From Opitutales bacterium (GTDB lineage: Bacteria > Verrucomicrobiota > Verrucomicrobiia > Opitutales > Oceanipulchritudinaceae), in assembly GCA_016928295.1 (NCBI GenBank), contig JAFGLA010000064.1, positions 1-33,247 on the forward strand: a stretch of DNA of 33,247 nt. The letters run 5' to 3'. The translations under genes and the position numbers were made by a program. Numbering within the stretch: the first letter of the stretch is position 1; every line of letters begins with the position of its first letter. Of the stretch, positions 15,620 to 27,024 are shown one piece after another. The notes beneath the pieces were generated by a model. That model ran no database searches, was not told the DNA's origin, and saw only the letters and a program-made list of their open reading frames with translations.

Positions 15620-15925
15620 TTTTCCCTACATCAGGGAATATAGGGCCTTTCCAAGAGTGTCTCCGCATAAGTTGGAGTGCTGGGTGATTGGAGTGGATTA
15701 TCGTATTGGTTCAGTGCATTGGGCAATGGCACGCAGGCGGTAGTTTGGAAAGTTTCTGAATCCGTAGGCTCTTCGCTGTATTCGCTTCGTCCTTCGATGA
15801 AAGCCTTCGGCGGATAGCTTTGGCGGTTTTCCTTAATGTTGTGCGAAGAACTGCGGTTATCCCAATGCGTTACCTTACCAGCAACTTGATTGTCCATCGT
15901 GCGTGCACGGGGGCCGGATACCAAT
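15620..15925. other. Spacer between two tRNA genes with an unassigned leftward open frame
   Basis: A leftward open frame (15924-15631) would encode 97 residues rich in Ser, Pro and Asn, with no recognisable domain, signal peptide or membrane segment. Base use looks less GC-biased than in neighbouring genes. It may be a relic of an element inserted beside tRNA-Pro, or chance. No integrase, transposase or clear attachment-site duplication is visible. Confidence 0.35.
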
Positions 15926-15953
15926 AAGGCCTTAGGACGAGTCCTAAGGCCTT
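15926..15953. terminator. Hairpin downstream of tRNA-Met, likely terminator
   Basis: AAGGCCTTAGGAC (15926-15938) and GTCCTAAGGCCTT (15941-15953) form a perfect 13-bp inverted repeat (the innermost pairs would open to form the loop). It starts six bases after the CCA end of the leftward tRNA. The T-tract is short on both strands, so termination is likely but not certain. Confidence 0.65.
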
Positions 15954-15958
15954 TAAAT

Positions 15959-16037
<79 letters not shown>

Positions 16038-16192
16038 TTGTTGAAGTCACTGAACGTATAGTTTTTGCTTCCTTGTTCAAGATGTTTTTTCAGTTATTTT
16101 TCTTTTTGTCACATTCGGAACTTGTTCAGACTAATGATTTTGTGAAATCAGGCCCCTTTGTTGTGACGGCTTTGCTGCTTCCGGTTCACTGA

Positions 16193-19321
<3,129 letters not shown>

Positions 19322-19414
19322 TTGTGTATGGGGTTCCGCCCTTGCGTGGCGGTTTGGCCTGTCGGCCGTGAAATGGATTAATGGATTGAAAAAGTAATGC
19401 GCGAAAAAACAGGA

Positions 19415-19485
19415 AAGGATCCGTTCTCCGGTCTGAATCGGAACGCGTATTTACGTCCCGCAGTTTCAGCCCCTTACGGATCCTT
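19415..19485 (-). promoter_or_regulatory. Long inverted repeat in the secA leader
   Basis: AAGGATCCGT (19415-19424) and ACGGATCCTT (19476-19485) are perfect 10-bp inverted repeats about 95-165 bases upstream of the secA start codon. An inner CCG/CGG pair is also present. Folding of the leader RNA could regulate secA, but no SecM-like arrest peptide is evident. Confidence 0.4.
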
Positions 19486-19542
19486 GCCTTGCGTATCCCG
19501 CCATTGGCCGGAACTACCGGCTCTTGTTGAAAGAGTGGGGGC

Positions 19543-20349
19543 CTATTCGCCCTTGATCTTTTCTTTCAGGGAGTCGAACATGCCCTGAACGGACTTCTTG
19601 ACGGGATCCGCAATGCTTTTCCCGTCGTCGTCGCCATCGTCGGATTTTTCACCGCCAAAATTAAGCTGCACGCTCGATAGCATCGTTATGAGCGAAGAGC
19701 CGCCCTGAGCCATCGTCTGCGCAATGATGTCGGCAACGCTGTCCACCTCGCGCAGTTCGAGCTTCAGGTCCACCTTGTGCTCGCGAATCTTGGGCGTAGA
19801 GCCGCTGTAATCGGCAAAACGGATTGTGTCCACCTTCACCACCATGCGGTGGATCAGGAACTCGAAAGGTTTGGACTCAACCTCTTCCTCGGCCTCCGCC
19901 TCGGGTTCCTGTTCGGCCACTTCGGCTTCTTTTTCCTCTTTCTCGCCCCTGAGCTTCTCAAGGAGATCCTTGTAGTTGGTCTTGGATTCCTTGTTGGTGA
20001 CGATGCTCAAGGTGCCAAGATCCATCACGATTTTGTCAATTTCCCTGCGCCCGTCGCCGAGCATGCTGCCCGGGTTGATGTCGAAGGTTACCTCGTTGAT
20101 TTTGACGAACTGCTCGTCCGGCCAGTCTTCAGGGTTGCGGAGGTTTAGCTCCTTAACACTGGCGGAGCCGCCCATTATGCTAAGTTCCACGCTGCCCGTT
20201 TCGAGCCGGTAGCCCGTCATTGCCTTCAGCCTCTGCGCAGCAACGTCGGGCACGACTTTTTCAAGCATGTACACGCAGCCGAAAACTAGTGCCACAAACA
20301 GCACCACCAAGGCGACAAAACCGAACAGTAGCTTGAGCAGTAGTTTCAT
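19543..20349 (-). CDS. AsmA-like membrane-anchored envelope protein
   Basis: 268 residues. An N-terminal membrane helix (about 4-32) is followed by a periplasmic region. Residues 40-110 (YRLETGSVELSIMGGSASV, then LNLRNP and INEVTFDINPGSM) resemble the beta-rich N-terminal domain of AsmA/DUF748-type proteins. A highly acidic Glu/Ala segment at about 128-160 is followed by a second strand-rich part and an amphipathic C-terminal helix ending LKEKIKGE. AsmA-like proteins act in envelope lipid homeostasis; this one is far shorter than full AsmA. It lies 17 bases after manA and 221 bases before secA on the same strand. No specific role can be assigned. Confidence 0.65.
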   Translation of the reverse strand: MKLLLKLLFGFVALVVLFVALVFGCVYMLEKVVPDVAAQRLKAMTGYRLETGSVELSIMGGSASVKELNLRNPEDWPDEQFVKINEVTFDINPGSMLGDGRREIDKIVMDLGTLSIVTNKESKTNYKDLLEKLRGEKEEKEAEVAEQEPEAEAEEEVESKPFEFLIHRMVVKVDTIRFADYSGSTPKIREHKVDLKLELREVDSVADIIAQTMAQGGSSLITMLSSVQLNFGGEKSDDGDDDGKSIADPVKKSVQGMFDSLKEKIKGE

Positions 20350-20366
20350 GGGAAGAGGTGGGAGTA

Positions 20367-21323
20367 TTAAGCTCCGGTAAAGTTTTCTGTTATCAATACT
20401 GTGGCGTCATCTCCATCAGAGACAAAGCTGAAGCATCCGTCAAACGGCAAAAGCGCATTTGTGCCCTTTGCCAGCTTTGTGCCGCTGTTTTTCTCGATTA
20501 CTGTGCCGTTTACAACGCTGAGTATGCGCGGTTGCTCTCCGGCTTTGAAGTCGAGCGACTGCTCCTTGCGAATGTTCACCCTCGCGAGGTCGAACACGTC
20601 GCTCCTGGCCAAAGTCTGGCGATCCCCTTCGGGGTGGAGAATAGGCGGCTCGAAATCGGCAAAGTCTATGCTCTTTAGCGACTCTTCTACGTGCAGCTTG
20701 CGCGGCTTGCCGTCCAGCCCCACGCGGCCCCAGTCGTAAACGCGGTAGGTGGTGTCGCTGTTTTGCTGGATTTCAATGATGAGGTTGCCGGCGTCGATGG
20801 CGTGGATTCGCCCGCTGTAAACGAACATCGAGTCGCCGATTTTGACGGGGATGCGCTGGACGAGCTTTTCCGTGCTGTCGTCTTTTAAGGATTCCTCGAA
20901 CGCCTCGCGCGTCGCTCCCTTTTTTAGGCCGACTAGAAGGCCCGCCCCGGGCTTGCAGTCCACGATGTACCAGTTCTCGGTCTTTGGCTCTCCGCCCAGT
21001 TCGCCAGCGATTTCCGCCGGTGGGTGCACCTGAAGGCTGAGTCTGTCCTGACAGTCGAGCCACTTTACGAGGATGGGGAAGGGCTTTTTCGCGTCGTAGG
21101 ACGGACCCATCACCTGCGCGCAGTGTGTTTCGATGATTTCGCGGATGCTTTTGCCCTCAAACTCTCCGGTGGAAACAAGGGATTGGGCCTCGGGCCTGTC
21201 CACCATCTCCCAGCTCTCTCCGATTACCTGCCCCTCGGGAAGTTGGCGTCCAAGGCTCTCTGCAAAGCCCCTGCCGCCCCATACGCGTTCCTGATAAATT
21301 GGCTCAAATACGAGAATGTTCAT
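20367..21323 (-). CDS. manA: Type I mannose-6-phosphate isomerase
   Basis: Interconverts mannose-6-phosphate and fructose-6-phosphate, supplying mannose for surface polysaccharides. The 318-residue length matches the short bacterial ManA subgroup. Zinc-site residues are visible as Gln98 and His100 in DRLSLQVHPP, Glu117 in KTENWYIVD, and His174 in SGRIHAIDAG. The IIEIQQNSDTTYRVYDWGR segment (182-200) is a family hallmark. The N-terminal ERVWGGRGF corresponds to the usual W-G-G motif. It is first of the leftward trio with the AsmA-like gene and secA. No Shine-Dalgarno sequence is seen before the ATG. Confidence 0.93.
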   Translation of the reverse strand: MNILVFEPIYQERVWGGRGFAESLGRQLPEGQVIGESWEMVDRPEAQSLVSTGEFEGKSIREIIETHCAQVMGPSYDAKKPFPILVKWLDCQDRLSLQVHPPAEIAGELGGEPKTENWYIVDCKPGAGLLVGLKKGATREAFEESLKDDSTEKLVQRIPVKIGDSMFVYSGRIHAIDAGNLIIEIQQNSDTTYRVYDWGRVGLDGKPRKLHVEESLKSIDFADFEPPILHPEGDRQTLARSDVFDLARVNIRKEQSLDFKAGEQPRILSVVNGTVIEKNSGTKLAKGTNALLPFDGCFSFVSDGDDATVLITENFTGA

Positions 21324-21363
21324 GTGTGCTGATGGAATGAATGTATGCGAAAGTCGGGATTAT

Positions 21364-21479
21364 GGCCACCTCTAACAGCTTTGATTTCTTGCCACGAAAC
21401 CGGTTGCCAGGAGCGGCCTTATGCCAATTGCGGAAAGAGTGGGCCTTCCGCAATACTTTCTTTTCTATGCTTTCGTGGC
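21364..21479. repeat. Nested palindromic intergenic element, copy 1
   Basis: The left end GGCCACCTCTAACAGC (21364-21379) pairs imperfectly with the complement of GGTTGCCAGGAGCGGCC (21402-21418). Nested further are GCCACGAAA (21391-21399) with TTTCGTGGC (21471-21479), and a perfect hairpin ATTGCGGAA/TTCCGCAAT (21427-21454). The left end and the right GAAACC-GTT-GGCC end recur at 26644-26807, so this is a repeat family. It sits between the divergent manA and ftsK genes. Confidence 0.7.
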
Positions 21480-21597
21480 CAAGAATGAAGGAAAAACTGT
21501 TCAGAACGTCTGGAGTAATTTATTGTCAGAGAATCGAAAGGCTTGCCTCTCTGTTTGAAAGTAGTTGAGCCTTCTCGAATATTCAGCCCCTCTAGCG

Positions 21598-24234
21598 ATG
21601 GCAAAAGCCGGTAAAAACAAAGAAGAACGCTTAACGTTCGGTAAAAAAGAACCCAGGTCCCATCCCATATGGTCTCTGGCTTTCCTTGTACTGGCCATAC
21701 TTTCCGCAGTTGCGCTGTGGGATTACGACTGGTTGCAGAATCCTGACTTTCAAGATCCTGTGGCTTCCCAGAACAAGGTGGGGGCTGTCGGCCTGTTTAT
21801 CGCTGCCAATTCTCTCGCCTTGCTTGGCCGCGCCGCATGGGTCTTGCCATGCTTCGCCTTCTGGATGAGCGGGATGCTGATGATAAAGCAGTCGGGCAAG
21901 CTGCACGCTGCGCGCTTTATTTCGTGGATAGGGCTTCTTGTCTCGATTCCTGTCCTGTTCGACCTCTGGCTCACCTATCTTCGCGAAAACGATCCGGCGT
22001 TTCGCATAGATGAAAATTACTACCGTTTCGGTTACGGGGGCTGGATTGGACGGAGCCTGTACCAGGATTTGTTGCACAAGTCCCTCGGCAGCCTCGGTTC
22101 GCTCGTTGTGTTCGGCGTCCTTTTCATGTCTTCGCTTATTTACGCATTCTGCGACAATGTGGGGCTGATTCTGCATCGAATCTCGATGTGGATACTGGCG
22201 CACCTTGGCCGTTTTGGCGAAGCCGTCAGCGAACAGCTTTCGCGCTACCGCGAAAAACAGCGCGAGAGGGCGGAAGAGCGCGCCCGTATTGCAGCCCTGA
22301 AGGCAGAAGAGAAGGCGCGTGAAGAGGCCCGCCGCAAGGCGGAGGCTGAAAAGGCGCGCGCTGCCTTGGCAAGCAAGCCCAAGCCGGTGGCCCCGCCGGT
22401 AAAGAAGGATTCGCGTCAGGCCCTTCCCAACGCCGCAGCTCCTGAAACCCGCCTTATAAGCCCCGAGGAGCTTCCTGTCTTGCCGCAGCAAAAGGCTGTT
22501 CCGCAGCCACCTCCACCTCCACCGCAGCAGGTGCGCACGGTATCGCTTCGCGCAGAGCCTTCCGCTCCTGTTCCTCCCTCGCAACCCCTTGCCGACGAGG
22601 CGCCCAAGGCGCAGGGACTCAAGATTTTGCAGGCAGAGCAGACGCGCAAGGCAGTCATTGCCGAGCCGCAGTCCAAGGGCGATTACACATTTCCGCACCT
22701 TTCACTTCTTGCCGAGCCGCCGCCGCCGCCGCCTTGCGATGACGAGAACACGCATCAGGAAGTGGCCGACCAGCTTGTGCAGACTCTTGCCGAGTTTGGC
22801 GTACGCGTCACGATGGGCGAAGTCCACCCGGGGCCGGTAATCACCCGTTACGATCTGTATCCAGCGGCAGGCGTCCGCGTTGAAAAGATTCAGAACCTCG
22901 ACAAGAACCTCGCCCTCGCTCTTCGCGCCCTGAGCGTGCGAATCCTCGCGCCCGTGCCCGGCAAGGGCTGCGTGGGTGTGGAGATACCGAACAAAAGCCC
23001 CCAGAGCGTTTACATTCGCGACATTCTCGAAAGCGAGGACTGGGTAAAGAGCAAGGCCGAGATTCCCGTCGCCCTTGGCAAGGAAGTGTCCGGCAAGCCT
23101 CTTGTCGCGGACCTTACCAAGATGCCGCACATGCTCATCGCCGGTTCGACCGGTTCGGGCAAGACGGTGTGTATCAACGCCATAGTCGCCAGCCTGCTCT
23201 ACAAGATGAGTCCCGAGGACGTGCGCTTTGTCATGGTGGACCCGAAGATTGTGGAAATGCAGGTGTACAACGCGCTGCCCCACATGCTCATCCCCGTTGT
23301 GACAGAGCCGAAGAAGGTGCCCGGCGCCCTGAAATACCTCATAAACGAGATGGAGCGCCGCTACCGCATGTTTGCCAAGGAAGGCGTGCGCAACATCGCC
23401 GGCTTCAACGCAAAGCGCAGCCGCGACAAAGAGGCCGAAGCCAAGGCGCGCGAGCTGGAGCTTTCCCTTTCTCCCGAAGAGCGCGCCGCTGCCGCACAGG
23501 CCAGTGCGTCAATTGAAGTGGCTCGTGAGCTTGATTTCGAAGAGGGGGGCGATGTGCCGGACAAGCTGCCTTACATCGTCTGCATTATCGACGAGTTGGC
23601 CGACCTTATGATGGTCGCGCAGGCTGATGTCGAAACGGGCATTGCCCGCCTTGCACAGCTTGCGCGCGCCGCCGGTATCCACCTGATTATCGCCACGCAG
23701 CGCCCCTCGGTTAACGTCATTACGGGTATAATCAAGGCCAATTTGCCGAGTCGAATCGCATTCAAAGTCGCCTCCAAGGTGGACTCCCGCACGATTCTCG
23801 ACACCGGCGGCGCTGATCAGCTGATCGGGCGCGGCGACATGCTCTTCCTGCCCCCGGGCATTGCGGAGCTTGTGCGTTCGCAAGGCGCCTTTGTCGCGGA
23901 CGAGGAAATCAACGGCATAGTCAAGTTTGTTAACGAACAGAACGGCGAGCCGGAGTTCGACGAGCAGTTCCAGCGCAGCGTGGAGGAATCCGACGACGGC
24001 TCCGGCGACGGCGGTGATGATGACGACGAAGAGGGCGGGGACGAGCTTCTTCAGGACGCCATCGAGGTGCTCCGTTCCACAAAGCGTGCCTCCACCAGTA
24101 TGCTTCAGCGCCGCCTGCGCATCGGCTACAACCGGGCAGCTCGCATAATGGAGATATTGGAAGACCGTGGCTACGTAGGGCCGGAGAACGGAAGTATGCC
24201 GCGTGAAATTCTTCGCGACCTTGACGAGTTTTAG
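21598..24234 (+). CDS. ftsK: DNA translocase FtsK/SpoIIIE
   Basis: Septal DNA pump that clears chromosome termini during division. The 878 residues run in the family order: N-terminal membrane domain with about four helices (about 20-200), a charged Ala/Glu/Arg coiled segment (about 215-260), a Pro/Gln-rich linker (about 260-375), then the alpha and beta RecA-like motor. Walker A GSTGSGKT is at 516-523 and Walker B-type VCIIDELADLMM near 660-671, followed by LARAAGIHLIIATQRPSVNVITG. The acidic region (SDDGSGDGGDDDDEEGGDE) precedes the gamma winged helix that reads KOPS-type DNA signals. ATG 21598 is preferred over an upstream TTG at 21565. The ABC permease starts 18 bases after its stop. Confidence 0.96.
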   Translation: MAKAGKNKEERLTFGKKEPRSHPIWSLAFLVLAILSAVALWDYDWLQNPDFQDPVASQNKVGAVGLFIAANSLALLGRAAWVLPCFAFWMSGMLMIKQSGKLHAARFISWIGLLVSIPVLFDLWLTYLRENDPAFRIDENYYRFGYGGWIGRSLYQDLLHKSLGSLGSLVVFGVLFMSSLIYAFCDNVGLILHRISMWILAHLGRFGEAVSEQLSRYREKQRERAEERARIAALKAEEKAREEARRKAEAEKARAALASKPKPVAPPVKKDSRQALPNAAAPETRLISPEELPVLPQQKAVPQPPPPPPQQVRTVSLRAEPSAPVPPSQPLADEAPKAQGLKILQAEQTRKAVIAEPQSKGDYTFPHLSLLAEPPPPPPCDDENTHQEVADQLVQTLAEFGVRVTMGEVHPGPVITRYDLYPAAGVRVEKIQNLDKNLALALRALSVRILAPVPGKGCVGVEIPNKSPQSVYIRDILESEDWVKSKAEIPVALGKEVSGKPLVADLTKMPHMLIAGSTGSGKTVCINAIVASLLYKMSPEDVRFVMVDPKIVEMQVYNALPHMLIPVVTEPKKVPGALKYLINEMERRYRMFAKEGVRNIAGFNAKRSRDKEAEAKARELELSLSPEERAAAAQASASIEVARELDFEEGGDVPDKLPYIVCIIDELADLMMVAQADVETGIARLAQLARAAGIHLIIATQRPSVNVITGIIKANLPSRIAFKVASKVDSRTILDTGGADQLIGRGDMLFLPPGIAELVRSQGAFVADEEINGIVKFVNEQNGEPEFDEQFQRSVEESDDGSGDGGDDDDEEGGDELLQDAIEVLRSTKRASTSMLQRRLRIGYNRAARIMEILEDRGYVGPENGSMPREILRDLDEF

Positions 24235-24252
24235 GACGTTTATTCTTAATTG

Positions 24253-25104
24253 ATGAACGAGCAGTTTGACGACAATCACCATTCCTCTTCCATCTGGCCG
24301 CTCGGCCTTTTGTGGGGGAACCGTTCACTGCTCTGGCAGTTTACAAAGCGCAGCGTGCACGCCCGGCACAAGGGCAGCTATCTGGGCATCCTGTGGTTGT
24401 TGCTCTCGCCGCTTCTAATGCTGGCCCTGTACAGCTTCACATTCGGCGTTCTTTTGCACGGCAAGTTCGGCGCGGTTGCGACAGAGACTTCAGCGGACTA
24501 CGCCCTTGGCATTTTTCTCGGGTTCACTCTCTACGGCCTTGTGGCGGACAGCCTCGGAGCGGCGACGAACGTGATTGTGGACAATACCAATCTCGTGAAA
24601 AAAGTCCGCTTCCCGCTGGAAATCCTGCCCGCGTCCACGGCATTCAGCGTCAGTTGGTCCTTCATAATCAGCATGGCTCTTTTTCTTGTCGGCTACCTCG
24701 CCGTGGGGCCGACCCCGACATGGCTCGCGCTGTGGTTCCCCGTGACGCTCTTTCCTCTGCTTCTTTTGAGCATGGGGCTTTGCTGGCTTCTCAGTGCGCT
24801 GGGCGTGTATTTCAAGGACGTTCAGAACGCGATGATGTTTATCACGACCGCGCTCTTTTACATGAGCGGCATCTTTTATTCGACGCATTCTGCGGCAGCT
24901 GGCACAAGGGCAAGGGTGGCGCTCGAAGTTCTGCGCTGGAACCCCGTGTTCCTGTCCATCGACATGTCTCGCGACGTCACGCTCTGGGCAATCGCACCGG
25001 ACTACGCATCGCTTATATACCTGTATGCTGTCAGTATTGCGGTCTTTGTTCTAGGCTATGCGTGCTTCAGGCACCTGAAGGCAGGATTTGCAGACGTACT
25101 CTGA
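24253..25104 (+). CDS. ABC-2 type permease, polysaccharide export (Wzm/TagG-like)
   Basis: 283-residue inner-membrane protein with about six hydrophobic helices. The cytosolic lead-in FTKRSVHARHKGSYLGILWLL (beginning near 30) is the conserved Wzm/TagG entry motif of ABC transporters exporting O-antigen or other polysaccharides. The C-terminal half has the NPVFLSIDMSRD type segment near the penultimate loop. The partner ATPase (Wzt) normally lies next to it, but here the neighbours are ftsK (18 bases upstream) and rho (263 bases downstream). The ATG at 24253 is preferred over TTG at 24250. The substrate is unknown. Confidence 0.87.
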   Translation: MNEQFDDNHHSSSIWPLGLLWGNRSLLWQFTKRSVHARHKGSYLGILWLLLSPLLMLALYSFTFGVLLHGKFGAVATETSADYALGIFLGFTLYGLVADSLGAATNVIVDNTNLVKKVRFPLEILPASTAFSVSWSFIISMALFLVGYLAVGPTPTWLALWFPVTLFPLLLLSMGLCWLLSALGVYFKDVQNAMMFITTALFYMSGIFYSTHSAAAGTRARVALEVLRWNPVFLSIDMSRDVTLWAIAPDYASLIYLYAVSIAVFVLGYACFRHLKAGFADVL

Positions 25105-25367
25105 CGCGGCTTCCTTTCCCTGCTTGACAGGCACTTATACAAATGCATATCTATACATAACTGAAGCGAACGTTTCCGACGACGTCTTTTCATCGTTGAC
25201 GGCCAAAGGAGCCGGTTCAGACGCTAACGCGGACAAGTTCGTTTGTTTTCAGCCATTCCCTGCAACCGGATCTATTCGGGTTGTTTTACCATTTTGGAGT
25301 AAGGTGACTCGCAGGTTTTCACATTCGGCAGGGTGTTTGTTTTCATCATTTTTCGTTCCGCACGTTC

Positions 25368-26495
25368 ATGGACGACAAGAGCACGCAGAGTAATTACGAA
25401 GTTCAGGGCATTTTCGAGCCTCAGGACAACAAGACCGGCTCCCTTTTGGACCCGGTGCGCGGTGGCAAGAGTCACCCCAGCGACCCCTTCATCCCGAGGG
25501 AGCTTATCCGTCGTTTCAAGATACAGCGCGGTAGCTGGGTTGTCGCGCAGGCGCAAAGGGACGAACGTTACCCCAACCCCAAGGTCCGCTTTATCGACTC
25601 CATCGACGGGATGCCCGTCGAGGAGCGCAAGCGCAAGGCAGCTTTCAGCCAGTTGATTACAATCACGCCAGAGGAGTGGCTGCGCACAGAAAAGAAGGAC
25701 GGCGCGATGACAACGCGCGTCATGGACATTTTCTGCCCCATAGGCAAGGGCCAGCGCGGCTTGATTGTCGCCCCGCCCCGCACGGGCAAGACGACGCTCT
25801 TGCGCGACATAGCCCTCGGAGTGCTCGAAAACAACAAGGAGTGCGAAGTCATGATGCTCCTTGTGGACGAGCGCCCGGAGGAGGTTACAGACCTTCGCCG
25901 CAGCCTGCCTTGCAAGGTGTTCGCTTCCTCCAACGACGAGGAGGTCTCGTCTCACCTTCGCGTTGCGGAGCTTACGATAGAGTATGCCAAGCGGCAGGTC
26001 GAAGCGGGTAGGGACGTCGTCGTCCTCATGGACTCGCTGACCCGCCTTGCACGCGCTTACAACAGCTCCAAGTCCGGCAGCGGGCGCACAATGAGCGGCG
26101 GTCTTGACATCCGCGCCCTCGAAAAGCCGCGCCAGCTATTCTCCGCAGCCCGCAACACCGAGGACGGGGGCAGCCTGACGATTATCGCAAGTGCGCTTAT
26201 CGAGACTGGCAGCCGCATGGACGATCTCATTTTTCAGGAGTTCAAAGGCACGGGCAATATGGAAATGGTGCTCGACCGCAAGGCGGCGGAACTGCGCCTC
26301 TGGCCCGCGATAAACATCGCGGCCTCCGGCACGCGCAAGGAAGAGCTGCTGCTTGAAAAGAAGACTCTCGCCAAGTGCCACTTCTTCCGCCGCGCACTGG
26401 CCTCGATGAAGATTGAGGACGCCTGCGAAACGGCCATAGAGCGCCTCGGAAAGACCAAGAGCAACGCGCAGTTCTTCGCCCTCTTGGATATTTAG
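25368..26495 (+). CDS. rho: Transcription termination factor Rho, short form
   Basis: Hexameric RNA-dependent ATPase/helicase that ends transcription. At 375 residues it is shorter than typical Rho (about 420) because the N-terminal helical Rho_N domain is missing. The OB-fold region (about 9-80) is present, but the RNP1 motif is altered: where E. coli has GFGFLR, this protein reads KTGSLL (22-27). The motor is intact: Walker A APPRTGKT (135-142), the LMDSLTRLARAYN segment, the Q-loop SGGLDIRALEKPRQ and the R-loop EFKGTGNMEM. The catalytic parts suggest an active motor with a changed primary RNA site. A 263-base leader precedes the ATG; Rho genes are often autoregulated there, but I see no clear attenuator. 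Confidence 0.95.
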   Translation: MDDKSTQSNYEVQGIFEPQDNKTGSLLDPVRGGKSHPSDPFIPRELIRRFKIQRGSWVVAQAQRDERYPNPKVRFIDSIDGMPVEERKRKAAFSQLITITPEEWLRTEKKDGAMTTRVMDIFCPIGKGQRGLIVAPPRTGKTTLLRDIALGVLENNKECEVMMLLVDERPEEVTDLRRSLPCKVFASSNDEEVSSHLRVAELTIEYAKRQVEAGRDVVVLMDSLTRLARAYNSSKSGSGRTMSGGLDIRALEKPRQLFSAARNTEDGGSLTIIASALIETGSRMDDLIFQEFKGTGNMEMVLDRKAAELRLWPAINIAASGTRKEELLLEKKTLAKCHFFRRALASMKIEDACETAIERLGKTKSNAQFFALLDI

Positions 26496-27024
26496 CCTGG
26501 GTTTGTTGTGCGAACATGAATTCGTGTGCGGCGACTTCTTATTCCTGTACGCTGTTTTTCTAACTCGCAAGCCACCGACCGTCGTTGAAGGTGTTTGAAA
26601 CGTCGTAATGACAATGACTGCTACGAGTTCTGAAATCAGATTTAGGCCACCTCTAACAACTTTGATTTCTGCTGCGAACGGTCTTTGCGGCGTCTGACTT
26701 CGTTTCGGAAGTTCGCTGGATTTCTTAAATACTACTCACTTCCGAAGCCTTGTCATCCATCCGCAAATCCTCGTTCTCGCTACGAAACCAGTTATTAGAG
26801 GTGGCCTTTAGATAAAAGTGCGTAAAGAACTTCTCTCGAATATGCCAATCAATATCGGCATAACGCAACACGGAGTGGCGTTCGTTGATCATTGCAATTT
26901 TTCGGACGGCGTATGGCAGGCTGTTGAGTTGTCGCCCCACTTTTTCATATGGGTTTAATGTATGCACTGGTGTTTTTTTTGATATTATGTTGCAGTAGTC
27001 AACTCGAAGGCTTTTTTAGATGAA
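26496..27024. other. Gene-poor region after rho
   Basis: About 530 bases. The central part is the nested palindromic element described at 26644-26807. A leftward open frame of 80 residues (26967-26725) overlaps the element and has no recognisable domain; I judge it chance or a decayed fragment. The right part is AT-richer and leads into the secreted-protein gene. Confidence 0.5.
26644..26807. repeat. Nested palindromic intergenic element, copy 2
   Basis: Outer arms AGGCCACCTCTAACAAC (26644-26660) and GTTATTAGAGGTGGCCT (26791-26807) are inverted repeats with one mismatch. An inner perfect 9-bp inverted repeat is TTCGGAAGT (26704-26712) with ACTTCCGAA (26738-26746). The outer ends are shared with the element at 21364. 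No transposase is present, so it resembles a non-autonomous palindromic or MITE-like element. Confidence 0.75.

Noticed and set aside
16055-16080. Promoter for tRNA-Met (TTGAAC and TATACG on the minus strand)
   Set aside because: The spacing is only 14 bases, too short for a confident sigma-70 promoter.
21631-22698. 355-codon leftward frame opposite ftsK
   Set aside because: Arg/Leu-rich shadow of the FtsK N-terminal region.
26725-26967. 80-codon leftward frame overlapping the palindromic element
   Set aside because: No recognisable domain, and part of it is simply translated repeat sequence.
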